DNA from: SG-bin7 sp964498095
GTDB lineage: Bacteria; Bdellovibrionota; Bdellovibrionia; Bdellovibrionales; SG-bin7
Length of the DNA stretch: 64,000 bases
Direction of reading: 5' to 3'
Assembly (NCBI GenBank): GCA_964498095.1
Contig: CAZCFY010000005.1
Coordinates: forward strand, 144,801-208,800
The position numbers and the translations under genes are program-made. This document shows, piece by piece, positions 17,885-26,501 of the stretch; position 1 is the stretch's first letter; every line of letters begins with the position of its first letter. Below the pieces are notes generated by a model. It was given only the letters and a program-made list of their open reading frames with translations, made no database searches and had not been told where the DNA came from.

Positions 17885-19433
17885 GAATCGTTCCTACTTT
17901 AGGGATAATTAGGGTGAGTTTGCCGTCTTCGTATTTTTCGATGATCTTTTTCTCTAGGACCGGAACGCTTAACAAAAACTCTTCGTTGAAGGTTTGGTAG
18001 CTGTCGGTTTTTAACCGGTGGTCCTTGTTGTCGGATAATAAATCCTCTTGGAAGGCGCGGTTACCCGAGATGCGCACGCGGTCTTTCTGAACCGTGACAT
18101 TCACATCCTTTTTTAAGTGCTCGGGAATATCTGCGGTTAGAATGAAACTGCGTTCTGTTTCGTTAATAGCCGTATTTAAGTGTTTCACGCCATAAAAGGG
18201 ATCGCTCTCAAGGCCGTTATACTTGTCTAACCGGGTTACCAGGCGATGGCGTTGCTTACTAAGTTCACGCGTAACGCTCTGGCGCTGATTCTCAAGAGCA
18301 TTGCGGCCAAATTCATCGTTCTTTTTATAAATTTTTTCAAACTCACTTTTTTGCATTTGTAAATTCGCGCGGTAGAGATCTTTGTCTTTATTGGCCTGCT
18401 TCATGTATTCATCTTCACGCACCATGCGCTCACGCTCTTGTTCGGTCTTTAACCGCAACATTTCTTGCTCGTGAGACTCGCGCAACACTTTACGTTTTAC
18501 TTCGAAGTCCGATTTTTGCTGAGCGATTTCGGTCTTACCTTTTTCCCGGACTTTTTCTAAGTGCTTGGCGTATTCACTTTGAATTTTTTGTGTTTGATTT
18601 AAATACCGGTCGCGTTCGGATACGGCACTCTCTTGATTTTCTTGCCGCGCTATTTGCACCCGCTGTTTGCCTTCGACAGTTTCTTTTTGTATTTGCGACT
18701 GAAATTTATCATGGACTTGATTTAGCTCGCGTTCGTTATCGGCCTTAACTTTTAAGGAGCGCTTCTGCGATTCATGATTAAAGCTGTCCATCTCGCGCTG
18801 CTGGCGATCGCGGACCTTTTCCATGGATTCCTGGTGCCGCTCACGCGTACTCGCGACCTCACGCTCATACTTATCCCGGAGTTCGCGTAAATCACGCTGG
18901 CTACGTTCTTTTAAATCTTCCATGCGGCTGCTTTCGAGTTTTCGGGTCTCGTCAAAATTCTTCGCGGACTTTTCGCGCGCTGTCTTTTCGTTGTCGATCG
19001 TCCTTTCCCGGGCTTGATTAATCCGCGCCAGACTTTGCTCTTGCTCTTTTACTTGCCGGTCTTGCGCTGCCTTAACTTGAGCATTGAGCGCCTGCTGTTC
19101 ACGGGTCATGCGTTCATTAATTTTTTGACCCTGCTCGTTCATTTTTTCTTGCGTGGCGGCCATGTCTTTATTGAGGTTTGTGCGCAGAGACTTTAAGTTT
19201 TCATAGCCCTGATGTTTTAGATCATTGGCTCTCTTTTCTTGACTCTCACGGATATGATTTATGCTGGCATTACTTTTTTCTTCGAGGTTAGCTTGACGCT
19301 GACGATATTCCTCGCGCACCCGCGCTAAGTCACCCTCACCTTTGGCAACGACTTCATCACGCTTTTTTTTGTAGTTGCGTTGCAACTCTAAAAGCTCAGC
19401 ATTTTGGTCGTACGACGAAACTTTATCGGCCAT
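17877..19433 (-). CDS. Long coiled coil fused to a C-terminal Hsp20/alpha-crystallin domain
   Basis: The protein has 518 residues. Residues of about 10-400 are almost entirely charged heptad-like sequence (E, K, R, Q with regular L/M/V), an extended coiled coil with no Pro breaks. Residues of about 406-518 match the small-heat-shock fold: an IPEHLKKDVNVTVQ segment, RVRISGNR, FNEEFLLSVP, then YEDGKLTLIIPK, the classic beta8-beta9 signature ending in PK. No signal peptide or membrane helix is present, so it should be cytoplasmic. Normal sHsps have 150-200 residues, so the coiled coil is an exceptional addition that could form a filament or scaffold displaying chaperone heads. It heads an operon with an exported metalloprotease. 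Confidence 0.85.
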   Translation of the reverse strand: MADKVSSYDQNAELLELQRNYKKKRDEVVAKGEGDLARVREEYRQRQANLEEKSNASINHIRESQEKRANDLKHQGYENLKSLRTNLNKDMAATQEKMNEQGQKINERMTREQQALNAQVKAAQDRQVKEQEQSLARINQARERTIDNEKTAREKSAKNFDETRKLESSRMEDLKERSQRDLRELRDKYEREVASTRERHQESMEKVRDRQQREMDSFNHESQKRSLKVKADNERELNQVHDKFQSQIQKETVEGKQRVQIARQENQESAVSERDRYLNQTQKIQSEYAKHLEKVREKGKTEIAQQKSDFEVKRKVLRESHEQEMLRLKTEQERERMVREDEYMKQANKDKDLYRANLQMQKSEFEKIYKKNDEFGRNALENQRQSVTRELSKQRHRLVTRLDKYNGLESDPFYGVKHLNTAINETERSFILTADIPEHLKKDVNVTVQKDRVRISGNRAFQEDLLSDNKDHRLKTDSYQTFNEEFLLSVPVLEKKIIEKYEDGKLTLIIPKVGTILG

Positions 19434-19469
19434 CCTAGCCCCAATCGTTTTTTCTCTCTCAGAATAGCA

Positions 19470-19793
19470 TTATTTCGCGGGATTCTGAAGGGCTGGGTCC
19501 GAGGAGTTTGGTGTTCCGGGATTTTGGGCGGGGGCTGGCTGCCCCTCAGGATTGGCACAAATCGCCAAAAAATTACCAGTGCGCCCGGGACACATCCAGG
19601 AAGTTACGTATTCGACGGCCTCACCCGCGCCTACGTGATGATACTCGGGATATTGATATTGGTCCAAAGTCGAAGTCACAGTCCGCGTTTTGCCACTGGC
19701 CGCATTCGCAATGCGCAATTCATACGCGCGGTATTCGCCCCGACTGATGACGGGCAATACGAACATCAGAATTAATAAAATTTTTGGCGCCAT
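19470..19793 (-). CDS. Small exported hypothetical protein
   Basis: The protein has 107 residues from ATG 19793; the frame also opens at a TTG at 19820, but the later start places a clean signal peptide (APKILLILMFVLPVISRG) at the N-terminus. The mature part starts EYRAYELRIAN and contains two cysteines (WMCPG, AICAN), probably a disulfide. It ends in a Pro/Gln/Asn/Ser-rich tail after residue 83. I know no function. It lies 36 bp upstream of the coiled-coil/sHsp gene on the same strand and could be the first gene of that operon. Confidence 0.7.
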   Translation of the reverse strand: MAPKILLILMFVLPVISRGEYRAYELRIANAASGKTRTVTSTLDQYQYPEYHHVGAGEAVEYVTSWMCPGRTGNFLAICANPEGQPAPAQNPGTPNSSDPALQNPAK

Positions 19794-19871
19794 ATATATT
19801 TTTCGGCCAGGCTCTATCAAAAGTTGAGGCTCGTAGCTTCCGTCGATGATTCATGCAAAAATAAAATTACC

Positions 19872-21254
19872 GTGTATCCCCTCCGTAAAACCCTAAAATA
19901 CAGCATTATCGACGGCAGCTTTTATTCTCTCGCTGTCGGTTTTGGTGAAGCTTATTTTGCCGCTTTTGCAATTGCTGCCGGGACTACGGATACATTCGCC
20001 GGTCTCCTAACGGTCGTGCCTTTACTTTTGGGTTCCATGGCGCAAATTTTTGTTCCCCTTGCCGTTAAACACTTTCGTTCTTACCGCAAATGGGTCTGTA
20101 TCATGGCTTTACTGCAAAGTTTTTCGCTTTTGGCGCTCGCCCAAATTGCGACACTTTCCCAGGCCTCTGGTTTTTTAATTTTTTTGGCCATCACTTTTTA
20201 CTGGCTTACAAGTATGGCCACCAACCCTGCCTGGAATTCCTGGATGGGCTCATTCGTGCCCAGTGCAATCCGTATTCGCTTTTTCGCGCACCGCAACCGT
20301 ACCCTTCAGCTATTTTCTTTAATTGGAATTCTTGGCGCGGGTTATTTTTTGCAACAGACAAAAGAACGGCCTGATCATTTAGCTTTTGCTATTTTATTTT
20401 CTCTGGCTGGCTTCTGCCGCCTAGTCTCTACGTGTTACCTTTTTCGCTCTCATGAGCCCCTAGAAATTGCTCACAATATCCAGCCACTTTCACTCGTCAC
20501 CCAATTTCGTCATTTGCGGAACTCGCCACCAGGAAAATTATTTTTATATTTGTTGGCCATACATTTTACCACCAACATCGCCTCTCCTTTTTTTGGCCCG
20601 TACATGCTGTCGGAACTCAAAATGAGTTATCATGAGTTTGCGCTGTTAACTGCCGCGGCAATGACCGCCAAGTTTATTAGTTTACCCGTTTGGGGCCGGA
20701 GAGCAGCACGGCGCTCGGTTACGAAACTACTGTCCACCGGTATGTTGGGTATTTTTTTAATCCCGTGGTTTTGGTTAGTTTCGCATAATTTTTATTATTT
20801 AATGGTTTTACAGATTTTTGGGGGTGTATTCTGGGCCGCGCAAGAGTTGGGAACGTTTCTTATATTTTTTGAGCATTTCGAACCCCGTACCCGTACCAGT
20901 TTTTTATCCCTCTTTAGCCTCCTAAATAACACCGGTGTCGTGTTGGGATCGTTACTTGGGGGCCTTACGCTGCGTCTATTAGGAGAAAACAGTACGGGCT
21001 ATGCGATGGTTTTTGTTCTTTCGGGACTGCTAAGGCTAGTACCACTGATGGCAATGCCCACCTGTTTGAATCTTCCGCGTAAGAAAAAGCTTCCAAATAT
21101 TATAAATACTAGGCTTTTTCCTCTATTTAATGCTATGATGCGGACTCATTTTTTACAAAATAGACGAAGAAGGAAATATGTCTCCAACGCCGCAACAGAT
21201 CAGGAACATTGCGATCATCGCCCACGTCGACCATGGCAAAACAACGCTAGTTGA
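19872..21254 (+). CDS. Major facilitator superfamily-type transporter
   Basis: From GTG 19872 the protein has 460 residues; a TTG at 19824 in the same frame is possible, and neither start has a good ribosome-binding site. About 11-12 hydrophobic helices span residues 10-405, with an arginine-rich loop after helix 6 and the conserved-looking VWGRRAARRSVTKLL loop between helices 8 and 9. It resembles uncharacterised MFS permeases; the substrate is unknown. The last 26 codons run into typA (77-bp same-strand overlap) and read as low-quality sequence, so an original stop may have been lost. The typA ribosome-binding site lies inside this gene. Confidence 0.8.
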   Translation: MYPLRKTLKYSIIDGSFYSLAVGFGEAYFAAFAIAAGTTDTFAGLLTVVPLLLGSMAQIFVPLAVKHFRSYRKWVCIMALLQSFSLLALAQIATLSQASGFLIFLAITFYWLTSMATNPAWNSWMGSFVPSAIRIRFFAHRNRTLQLFSLIGILGAGYFLQQTKERPDHLAFAILFSLAGFCRLVSTCYLFRSHEPLEIAHNIQPLSLVTQFRHLRNSPPGKLFLYLLAIHFTTNIASPFFGPYMLSELKMSYHEFALLTAAAMTAKFISLPVWGRRAARRSVTKLLSTGMLGIFLIPWFWLVSHNFYYLMVLQIFGGVFWAAQELGTFLIFFEHFEPRTRTSFLSLFSLLNNTGVVLGSLLGGLTLRLLGENSTGYAMVFVLSGLLRLVPLMAMPTCLNLPRKKKLPNIINTRLFPLFNAMMRTHFLQNRRRRKYVSNAATDQEHCDHRPRRPWQNNAS

Positions 21255-23019
21255 CCATTTACTACGTCAAAGCGGTACGTTCCGCAGTAACGAACTAGTC
21301 GCCGAACGGTTTATGGACTCCATGGATTTAGAGCGCGAACGCGGTATCACGATCGCGGCAAAAAATGCCTCCTTCACTTATAAAGACATCAAGGTAAACA
21401 TCGTCGATACGCCGGGACATAGTGATTTTGGCGGCGAAGTTGAGCGGGTACTTAACATGGTGGACGGGGCGTTATTACTGGTTGATGCTTCCGAAGGGCC
21501 TCTTCCCCAAACCCGCTTCGTTTTAAAAAAAGCGTTAGAACAAAACTTAAAAGTTATCGTGGTGGTAAATAAAATTGACCGTCCTGATGCGCGCATAAAC
21601 GAAGTTCTAGATGAAGTATTTAATTTGTTCATTGATCTCGATGCCACAGAAGAACAATGTTATTTTAAAACCGTTTATACAATTGCGAAAAACGGATTGG
21701 CCGCCCTTGACCCAAAAGAAATAGACAGCGCCAAAGATTTAACTCCGCTCTTTGATTCCATTATAGATCTCGTCCCACCACCTCGTATTACCGAAGGTGG
21801 TCCACTCCAACTTCTCGTTTCAAATATCGATTACAGTGATTACGTTGGGCGCATGGCCATTGGCCGCATTCAATCAGGCAAAATCCGCGTCAACGACGAA
21901 GTTCTCGTTATGCACGAAAACCGTAATTCGAAAGTGAAAGTAAAAGCACTTTTTTCTTTTAAAGCGAGCTCTCAGGTGCAAGTGCAGGAAATGAGTGCTG
22001 GCGACATTGCCGTTGTTGCCGGACTCGAAGATGTTTTTATTGGCGATACTCTTACATCCGTAGCTGATCCAAAGCCGCTCCCTCGCATTAAAGTGGATGA
22101 ACCTACTGTCGGAATGATTTTCTCCGTAAATGACGGGCCTTTCGCCGGAAAAGAAGGGCCAAATGTTACCAGCCGCAAACTTAAAGAACGTTTTGAAAAG
22201 GAAATGCTTCATAACGTCGCCTTAAGAATGGAAGACACGGGATCAACAGATTCTTGGAAAATTTTGGGCCGCGGAGAATTGCAACTTTCTATCTTATTAG
22301 AAAACATGCGCCGCGAAGGCTATGAAGTTCTCGTAAGCAAACCCCAAGCCCTTTATAAAAAGGTCGACGGCGCTCTCCATGAACCCATGGAAAATGTCAT
22401 CATTGACGTTGAAGATCAGTTTACGGGAATCGTAACTCAAAAGCTGGGCGCCCGCCGTGGCGTCATGACGCAAATGATGAGTAAAGGTTCGGGACGTACG
22501 CGTTTAGAATTTAAAATTCCTTCCCGTGGTTTATTCGGCTATCGCTCGGAATTTTTAACAGATACAAAAGGTACGGGCCTCATGAACACCGAATACGCCG
22601 GTTACGAGCCTTACAAAGGCGATATTCCAGGAAGGACAACTGGGGCAATGATTTCTGACCGCACGGGCCGTGCAACCCCTTACGCGCTTTATCACCTTGA
22701 AGAACGCGGCCGCCATTTTATTGATGCCGGTGTCAATGTTTACGAAGGCATGGTCACTGGTGAACATGCCAAGTCCAACGATATTGAAATCAACGTTACC
22801 CGCGAGAAGAAATTAACCAATCACCGCGCTTCGGGTTCTGAAGAAGCCATTCGCTTAACCACCGTTAAGCCAATGTCTTTGGAACAAGCTATGGATTGGA
22901 TTTCTGACCGCGAACTTATCGAAGTAACTCCAAAGAGCATCCGCATTCGCTGCCGTACCCTAAACCCTCACGAGCGTTTAAAGGAAATGAAAGCGGCCAA
23001 CGCGCGCGATGAACAATAA
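21178..23019 (+). CDS. typA: Ribosome-associated GTPase TypA/BipA
   Basis: The protein has 613 residues, the usual family length. G1 is AHVDHGKTT (16-24), G2 lies in RERGITI, G3 is DTPGHSDFGGEVERVL and G4 is NKID. Domains II, III and the TypA-specific C-terminus follow (GRGELQLSILLENMRREG, then SRGLFGYRSEF and the terminal R-rich helix). TypA binds the ribosome and helps 50S assembly and stress or cold adaptation. The Shine-Dalgarno AGAAGGAA precedes ATG 21178. The start overlaps the upstream MFS gene by 77 bp. A TATGAT hexamer near 21135 could be the -10 of a promoter inside the transporter gene. Confidence 0.97.
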   Translation: MSPTPQQIRNIAIIAHVDHGKTTLVDHLLRQSGTFRSNELVAERFMDSMDLERERGITIAAKNASFTYKDIKVNIVDTPGHSDFGGEVERVLNMVDGALLLVDASEGPLPQTRFVLKKALEQNLKVIVVVNKIDRPDARINEVLDEVFNLFIDLDATEEQCYFKTVYTIAKNGLAALDPKEIDSAKDLTPLFDSIIDLVPPPRITEGGPLQLLVSNIDYSDYVGRMAIGRIQSGKIRVNDEVLVMHENRNSKVKVKALFSFKASSQVQVQEMSAGDIAVVAGLEDVFIGDTLTSVADPKPLPRIKVDEPTVGMIFSVNDGPFAGKEGPNVTSRKLKERFEKEMLHNVALRMEDTGSTDSWKILGRGELQLSILLENMRREGYEVLVSKPQALYKKVDGALHEPMENVIIDVEDQFTGIVTQKLGARRGVMTQMMSKGSGRTRLEFKIPSRGLFGYRSEFLTDTKGTGLMNTEYAGYEPYKGDIPGRTTGAMISDRTGRATPYALYHLEERGRHFIDAGVNVYEGMVTGEHAKSNDIEINVTREKKLTNHRASGSEEAIRLTTVKPMSLEQAMDWISDRELIEVTPKSIRIRCRTLNPHERLKEMKAANARDEQ

Positions 23020-23050
23020 GAGTGCTCGCGGCGCTTTGATGGCCGTTTAG

Positions 23051-23632
23051 TTATTTGATGGTAATTATTAGACCGTCCGTATTTGTTACGGGGCCAGTCC
23101 TGCCGTGAATCACAATAATATTACCCAGTGACTGATCAACACTCGCTATATTACCGTTTACGACGATGATATTCCCCCTAAGGTTGGTTACAGGCCCCAC
23201 ATTCATACCGCAAACAAGAATATTCCCCATAAAATTGGAAACGGAATCAATTAAGCCCATCGTACCCGTACCGAAGACGATGAGGTTGCCTACCACGCGG
23301 TCTACCCGCCCAAGATCGCTAGCTTTAACAAAAATAATGCCAGCAAGATTCGTAATATCACTTCCCGCCGGTACAGTTGCACTGTCGTCAATCAGCGATT
23401 GATCTTCGCAGAGTCGCACATAATGATCTGGACTTAACTGAGTCAGATCGACATCTCGTGGCGGATTACTGGGAGTAGCATCGTTGTTACTATCATCATT
23501 CAGAATGTCGCCCGGTGGAAGGGCCGAGGTTTTTGCTGATTCAGGACCCGCGCCTAAGAATGAAACATCGGAACATCCGATTAAAAAACATGATGCAATA
23601 ATTATATAAGCGACGAATTTTATAGATACCAT
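23051..23632 (-). CDS. Lipoprotein with short glycine-rich beta repeats
   Basis: The protein has 193 residues. The start is ATG 23632 (AGGAGG four bases upstream); two earlier in-frame starts are possible. The signal ends in LIGC, a proper lipobox with Cys 20. After an N/D/P-rich spacer, residues of about 95-193 are made of four or five repeats of 17-20 residues with the pattern G-x-V-x-x-x-x-G-N-I-I-V-x-x-G (GPVTNLRGNIIVVNGNI is one). This periodicity suggests a small beta-solenoid similar in principle to bactofilins, but outside the inner membrane. I do not know its role; a surface scaffold or adhesin is possible. Confidence 0.75.
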   Translation of the reverse strand: MVSIKFVAYIIIASCFLIGCSDVSFLGAGPESAKTSALPPGDILNDDSNNDATPSNPPRDVDLTQLSPDHYVRLCEDQSLIDDSATVPAGSDITNLAGIIFVKASDLGRVDRVVGNLIVFGTGTMGLIDSVSNFMGNILVCGMNVGPVTNLRGNIIVVNGNIASVDQSLGNIIVIHGRTGPVTNTDGLIITIK

Positions 23633-23783
23633 CATTCCTCCTCTAAGAAACAATTGTTATTTGCAAAGGGTTGGCCGCTTGAGGAGGACTTAATTAAGAA
23701 TTGAACTGATCAATCTGACAACGCTCTGAAGAAGTGATGATCAGCTCAACAAAATATCGAAAATTGGGGTGTAAAAACCTTCG

Positions 23784-24260
23784 TCAAAAAATGTAAAAAG
23801 CGCGTCTTGAACCGCGACAAACTATATCGTCGTCGCCATTTTCGGCCACGATCAGAGTCGAACCGTACTCAAAATAAACGCCCACGGGATTGTCGCCGGG
23901 GAAAGCCAAAACTTCAGTTACCTTGTGGTCATTAACTATATAGTGGGTAACGACAGGGCCATAGGCGCGGCGGAAATAGCTCACGGCATCGTGGACGGTT
24001 TGAATTTTATCTTGCTCAGAATCGCCGTAACTGCGCAGCGATTCCAAAGCTGCGACTAACAATTGTTGTTTAATTAACCCCGGCAGAGCCTCAATCTGTT
24101 TGCGGGTCGCACGCTCCAGGTTATAGGACTTGCCTTGCTTCCAAGTGTCATTCTTTACATCTGTTAAACCACATTGCGCGCCAAAACGGGGCCCCGAGGA
24201 GATGGCAAACGCCCCATGGCACGCAAAGAAAAGACTAAAAATTAGGATTTGGCCTCTCAC
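23784..24260 (-). CDS. Exported hypothetical protein
   Basis: The protein has 158 residues from GTG 24260, chosen because AAAAAAGGAG lies five bases upstream and a signal peptide (MRGQILIFSLFFACHGAFA) follows directly; the frame is open upstream to 24296 without these signals. The mature part is mixed alpha/beta and ends RRAFYIF, with one cysteine near each end (QCGL, IVCRG) that may pair. VGVYFEYGSTLIVAENGDDD suggests a beta hairpin. No family is recognised. It may follow yajQ in one transcript, 87 bp downstream. Confidence 0.7.
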   Translation of the reverse strand: MRGQILIFSLFFACHGAFAISSGPRFGAQCGLTDVKNDTWKQGKSYNLERATRKQIEALPGLIKQQLLVAALESLRSYGDSEQDKIQTVHDAVSYFRRAYGPVVTHYIVNDHKVTEVLAFPGDNPVGVYFEYGSTLIVAENGDDDIVCRGSRRAFYIF

Positions 24261-24347
24261 GGAAGCTCCTTTTTTAATAGAAGCTCGTGGTAACAAATAA
24301 TGGGGAAAGCAAATATCAAATAACTTAAATTATAAGTATTTCAGACG

Positions 24348-24833
24348 TCAGGAGCGCATGTTGTCTGTCTGCAGAGGAATTCCAAAATCCTGACCGCGCA
24401 CGAACTGAATACACTCCTGCAAGCTATCAATGCTTTTGGAAGTAACACGGATCTTTTCGTCATTGAGTTGCGCCTGTACTTTTATTTTTGAATCACGGAT
24501 GGCTTTCATGATTTTTGACGAGTGCTCTTTATCAATACCCTGTAGTAATTTCACGGTTTGCTTGAGCATCATTCCGCCGGCGGGAATTGCTTTTTCGAAT
24601 TTCAGCGCCTTAATGTCAATTCCACGCTTATGCATTTTACTTTGGAGGATGTCCTTCATGGCATTGAGCTTATATTCGTCGTCGGCGTTAATATGGATCT
24701 CTTTCTTATCCCATTCGATGTTAGATTTACTGCCGCGAAAGTCATAGCGGCCGGCGATCTCCTTCTGAGCCTGGTTAATGGCATTATCTACTTCTTGCAT
24801 ATTGATTTCTGAGACAAAATCAAACGACGGCAT
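24348..24833 (-). CDS. yajQ: YajQ-family nucleotide-binding protein
   Basis: The protein has 161 residues, the usual length. It starts MPSFDFVSEINMQEVDNAIN and contains the conserved GRYDFRGSK, DDEYKL and QTVKLLQGIDKE segments, with tandem ferredoxin-like halves. In xanthomonads YajQ proteins bind cyclic di-GMP and act with transcription factors; whether this one does is inferred. AAGGGGA precedes the ATG. It is divergent from the globin gene and lies among other c-di-GMP-related genes in the window (HD-GYP at 28120, PilZ at 36895). Confidence 0.96.
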   Translation of the reverse strand: MPSFDFVSEINMQEVDNAINQAQKEIAGRYDFRGSKSNIEWDKKEIHINADDEYKLNAMKDILQSKMHKRGIDIKALKFEKAIPAGGMMLKQTVKLLQGIDKEHSSKIMKAIRDSKIKVQAQLNDEKIRVTSKSIDSLQECIQFVRGQDFGIPLQTDNMRS

Positions 24834-24842
24834 AAAATCCCC

Positions 24843-24871
24843 TTGTTCTTTTCACTCGGCTTCGCTAAAAA
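24843..24871 (+). promoter_or_regulatory. Promoter-like hexamers just upstream of the globin start
   Basis: TTGTTC (24843-24848) and TAAAAA (24866-24871) are 17 bp apart, each 4/6 to consensus. Transcription would start about 3 nt before the ATG at 24881, which has no Shine-Dalgarno. Confidence 0.3.
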
Positions 24872-24880
24872 TTCTGCATC

Positions 24881-25252
24881 ATGCCATATCACGATAGCTT
24901 AAAGTTTTTCAAGAGGGAAATCATTGAGAAAATCTTGCAAGATTATTTTAAAATGGCTGTTAATGATCCTATGATCGGTTATCTTTTTGCCGGTAAAGAC
25001 ATTGAGCGCCTCATTGAGAAAGAAATAGAACTGACCATGGGTTTTTTTGATGAAGAGGTAAAATACACGGGCCGGAGTCTCGCGCAAGCGCACCGGCCAC
25101 TTAGAGTCAAGAAAGGCGAATTTGACCGCCGAATGGTACTTTTACGTCAGGCGATGGAACAAAATAATCTGCCCAAGGAACTTATAGACGCTTGGCTGGC
25201 GCATAATGAACAAGCGCGGGAAATAGTTTTAAATGGAAACTTGGATTGTTAA
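24881..25252 (+). CDS. Truncated haemoglobin-like protein
   Basis: The protein has 123 residues. The pattern fits the 2/2 globins: an aromatic-rich B/E region (FFKREIIEKILQDYF, YLFAGKDIE), GFFDEEV, then QAHRPLRVKKGEFDRR with the proximal (F8) His near residue 70 followed eight residues later by Phe, and a terminal H helix. Such proteins bind oxygen or nitric oxide and may detoxify NO. No reductase is adjacent. The start has no Shine-Dalgarno. Its last 20 bp overlap the methyltransferase gene, so the two are probably cotranscribed. Confidence 0.82.
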   Translation: MPYHDSLKFFKREIIEKILQDYFKMAVNDPMIGYLFAGKDIERLIEKEIELTMGFFDEEVKYTGRSLAQAHRPLRVKKGEFDRRMVLLRQAMEQNNLPKELIDAWLAHNEQAREIVLNGNLDC

Positions 25253-26501
25253 AGAAGGTAAAGAAAAGCGCATCCAACGTAGACATCCGTGGGTGTTTGC
25301 TGGCGAGTTGCGCCCGGAAAGCTTAAATTCGCCTCCGGGAGAGTTGATCAAACTTACCGATTCCCAAGGTGAATTCCTGGCTTTTGGGTATGGAAATACT
25401 GACTCGACGATTTCCTTTCGGGCTTTGTCTTTTTCTGCCGAAGACGAAAATGTCGGCGACCAGAATTGGCTTTACGAGAAAATAAAGAAAGCCTGGGCGG
25501 CACGGCTTAATCAGGGAATGAAATACAGCTACCGTCTTTGCTATTCCGAAGCAGACGGGTTACCTGGACTCATCATCGATTATTACACACTTAGCACCGC
25601 CAGCGGCACGAGGAATGTGGCCTCCTGCCAAATTCTTACTGCCGGGATGAACGGACTTTTTGAAAACTTAAAAGAAGCGCTGGCACGATTGTTTGATTTT
25701 GAAAACACCGCCATCGTCATCCGCAATGATTCCAACATTCGCCGCTACGAAAATTTGCCCGTCGAAAAGCCCTACGCCCTTAATCTTCCAAACGGAATTG
25801 ATTTAAAAAACGCCGAAGTTTTGCTCTTAAACCCCATCACCGAGAAGCCCATAATTCTTAAAACTGATTTTTTGGGTGGACAAAAAACAGGATTGTTCTT
25901 GGATCAATCCTGGAATATTCGCGTGCTTTGTGAAATTCTCGCGCGCCGGGCCGCCACGCAAGCCTCGATGAGCTTTCGCATTTTAGATTTGTGTTGCTAC
26001 GTGGGACAGTGGTCTACCCAGCTGGCCCATTTTCTGATTCCCCTAGGCCATAAAGTAGAGGTCACTCTTTTAGACGCCAGCGAAAAGTCTCTGCACTTCG
26101 CGGCCGAAAACGTGAGGGCGACCGGGGCCTCGGTCAATGTCATTAGAGGTGATGTCCTTCGCGACTTAATGAAACTTTCTAGGCAAGAATTTGACGTTGT
26201 CATTTCCGATCCCCCTGCGTTTATCAAAAATAAAAAAGAAATTTCCCAAGGCAAGCACGGTTACCTCAAGTTAAATACCGAGGCCTTTCGCTTGGTCGCT
26301 AAAGATGGGTTTGTTGCCACGTGCTCGTGCTCGGGCTTACTTAACGAAACTGATTTAGACGAAATACTAAAAAAGGCCGCTAAACGCTCGGGGCGGGAAA
26401 TGTTGGTGGTAGCCCGTGGCGGTCATGCGCCCGATCACCCCGTTTTGGATACGTTTCCTGAAGGACGCTATCTGAAAATGGTTCTCCATCGGTTCTTGTA
26501 A
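25233..26501 (+). CDS. rlmI: RlmI-like 23S rRNA (cytosine-5) methyltransferase
   Basis: The protein has 422 residues. The N-terminal PUA-like domain (about 1-75) includes RHPWVFAGEL and ends in a beta-rich GxFLAFGYGN segment. A linker domain with NDSNIRRYENL follows. The Rossmann methyltransferase has DFLGGQKTGLFLDQ, SAM motif I DLCCYVGQWS, the acidic DAS motif and catalytic-site DPPAF, then GYLKLN and CSCSG. This order is that of E. coli RlmI, which modifies C1962; the exact target here is inferred. It overlaps the globin gene at its 5' end and the radical SAM gene antisense at its 3' end (122 bp). Confidence 0.88.
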   Translation: METWIVKEGKEKRIQRRHPWVFAGELRPESLNSPPGELIKLTDSQGEFLAFGYGNTDSTISFRALSFSAEDENVGDQNWLYEKIKKAWAARLNQGMKYSYRLCYSEADGLPGLIIDYYTLSTASGTRNVASCQILTAGMNGLFENLKEALARLFDFENTAIVIRNDSNIRRYENLPVEKPYALNLPNGIDLKNAEVLLLNPITEKPIILKTDFLGGQKTGLFLDQSWNIRVLCEILARRAATQASMSFRILDLCCYVGQWSTQLAHFLIPLGHKVEVTLLDASEKSLHFAAENVRATGASVNVIRGDVLRDLMKLSRQEFDVVISDPPAFIKNKKEISQGKHGYLKLNTEAFRLVAKDGFVATCSCSGLLNETDLDEILKKAAKRSGREMLVVARGGHAPDHPVLDTFPEGRYLKMVLHRFL

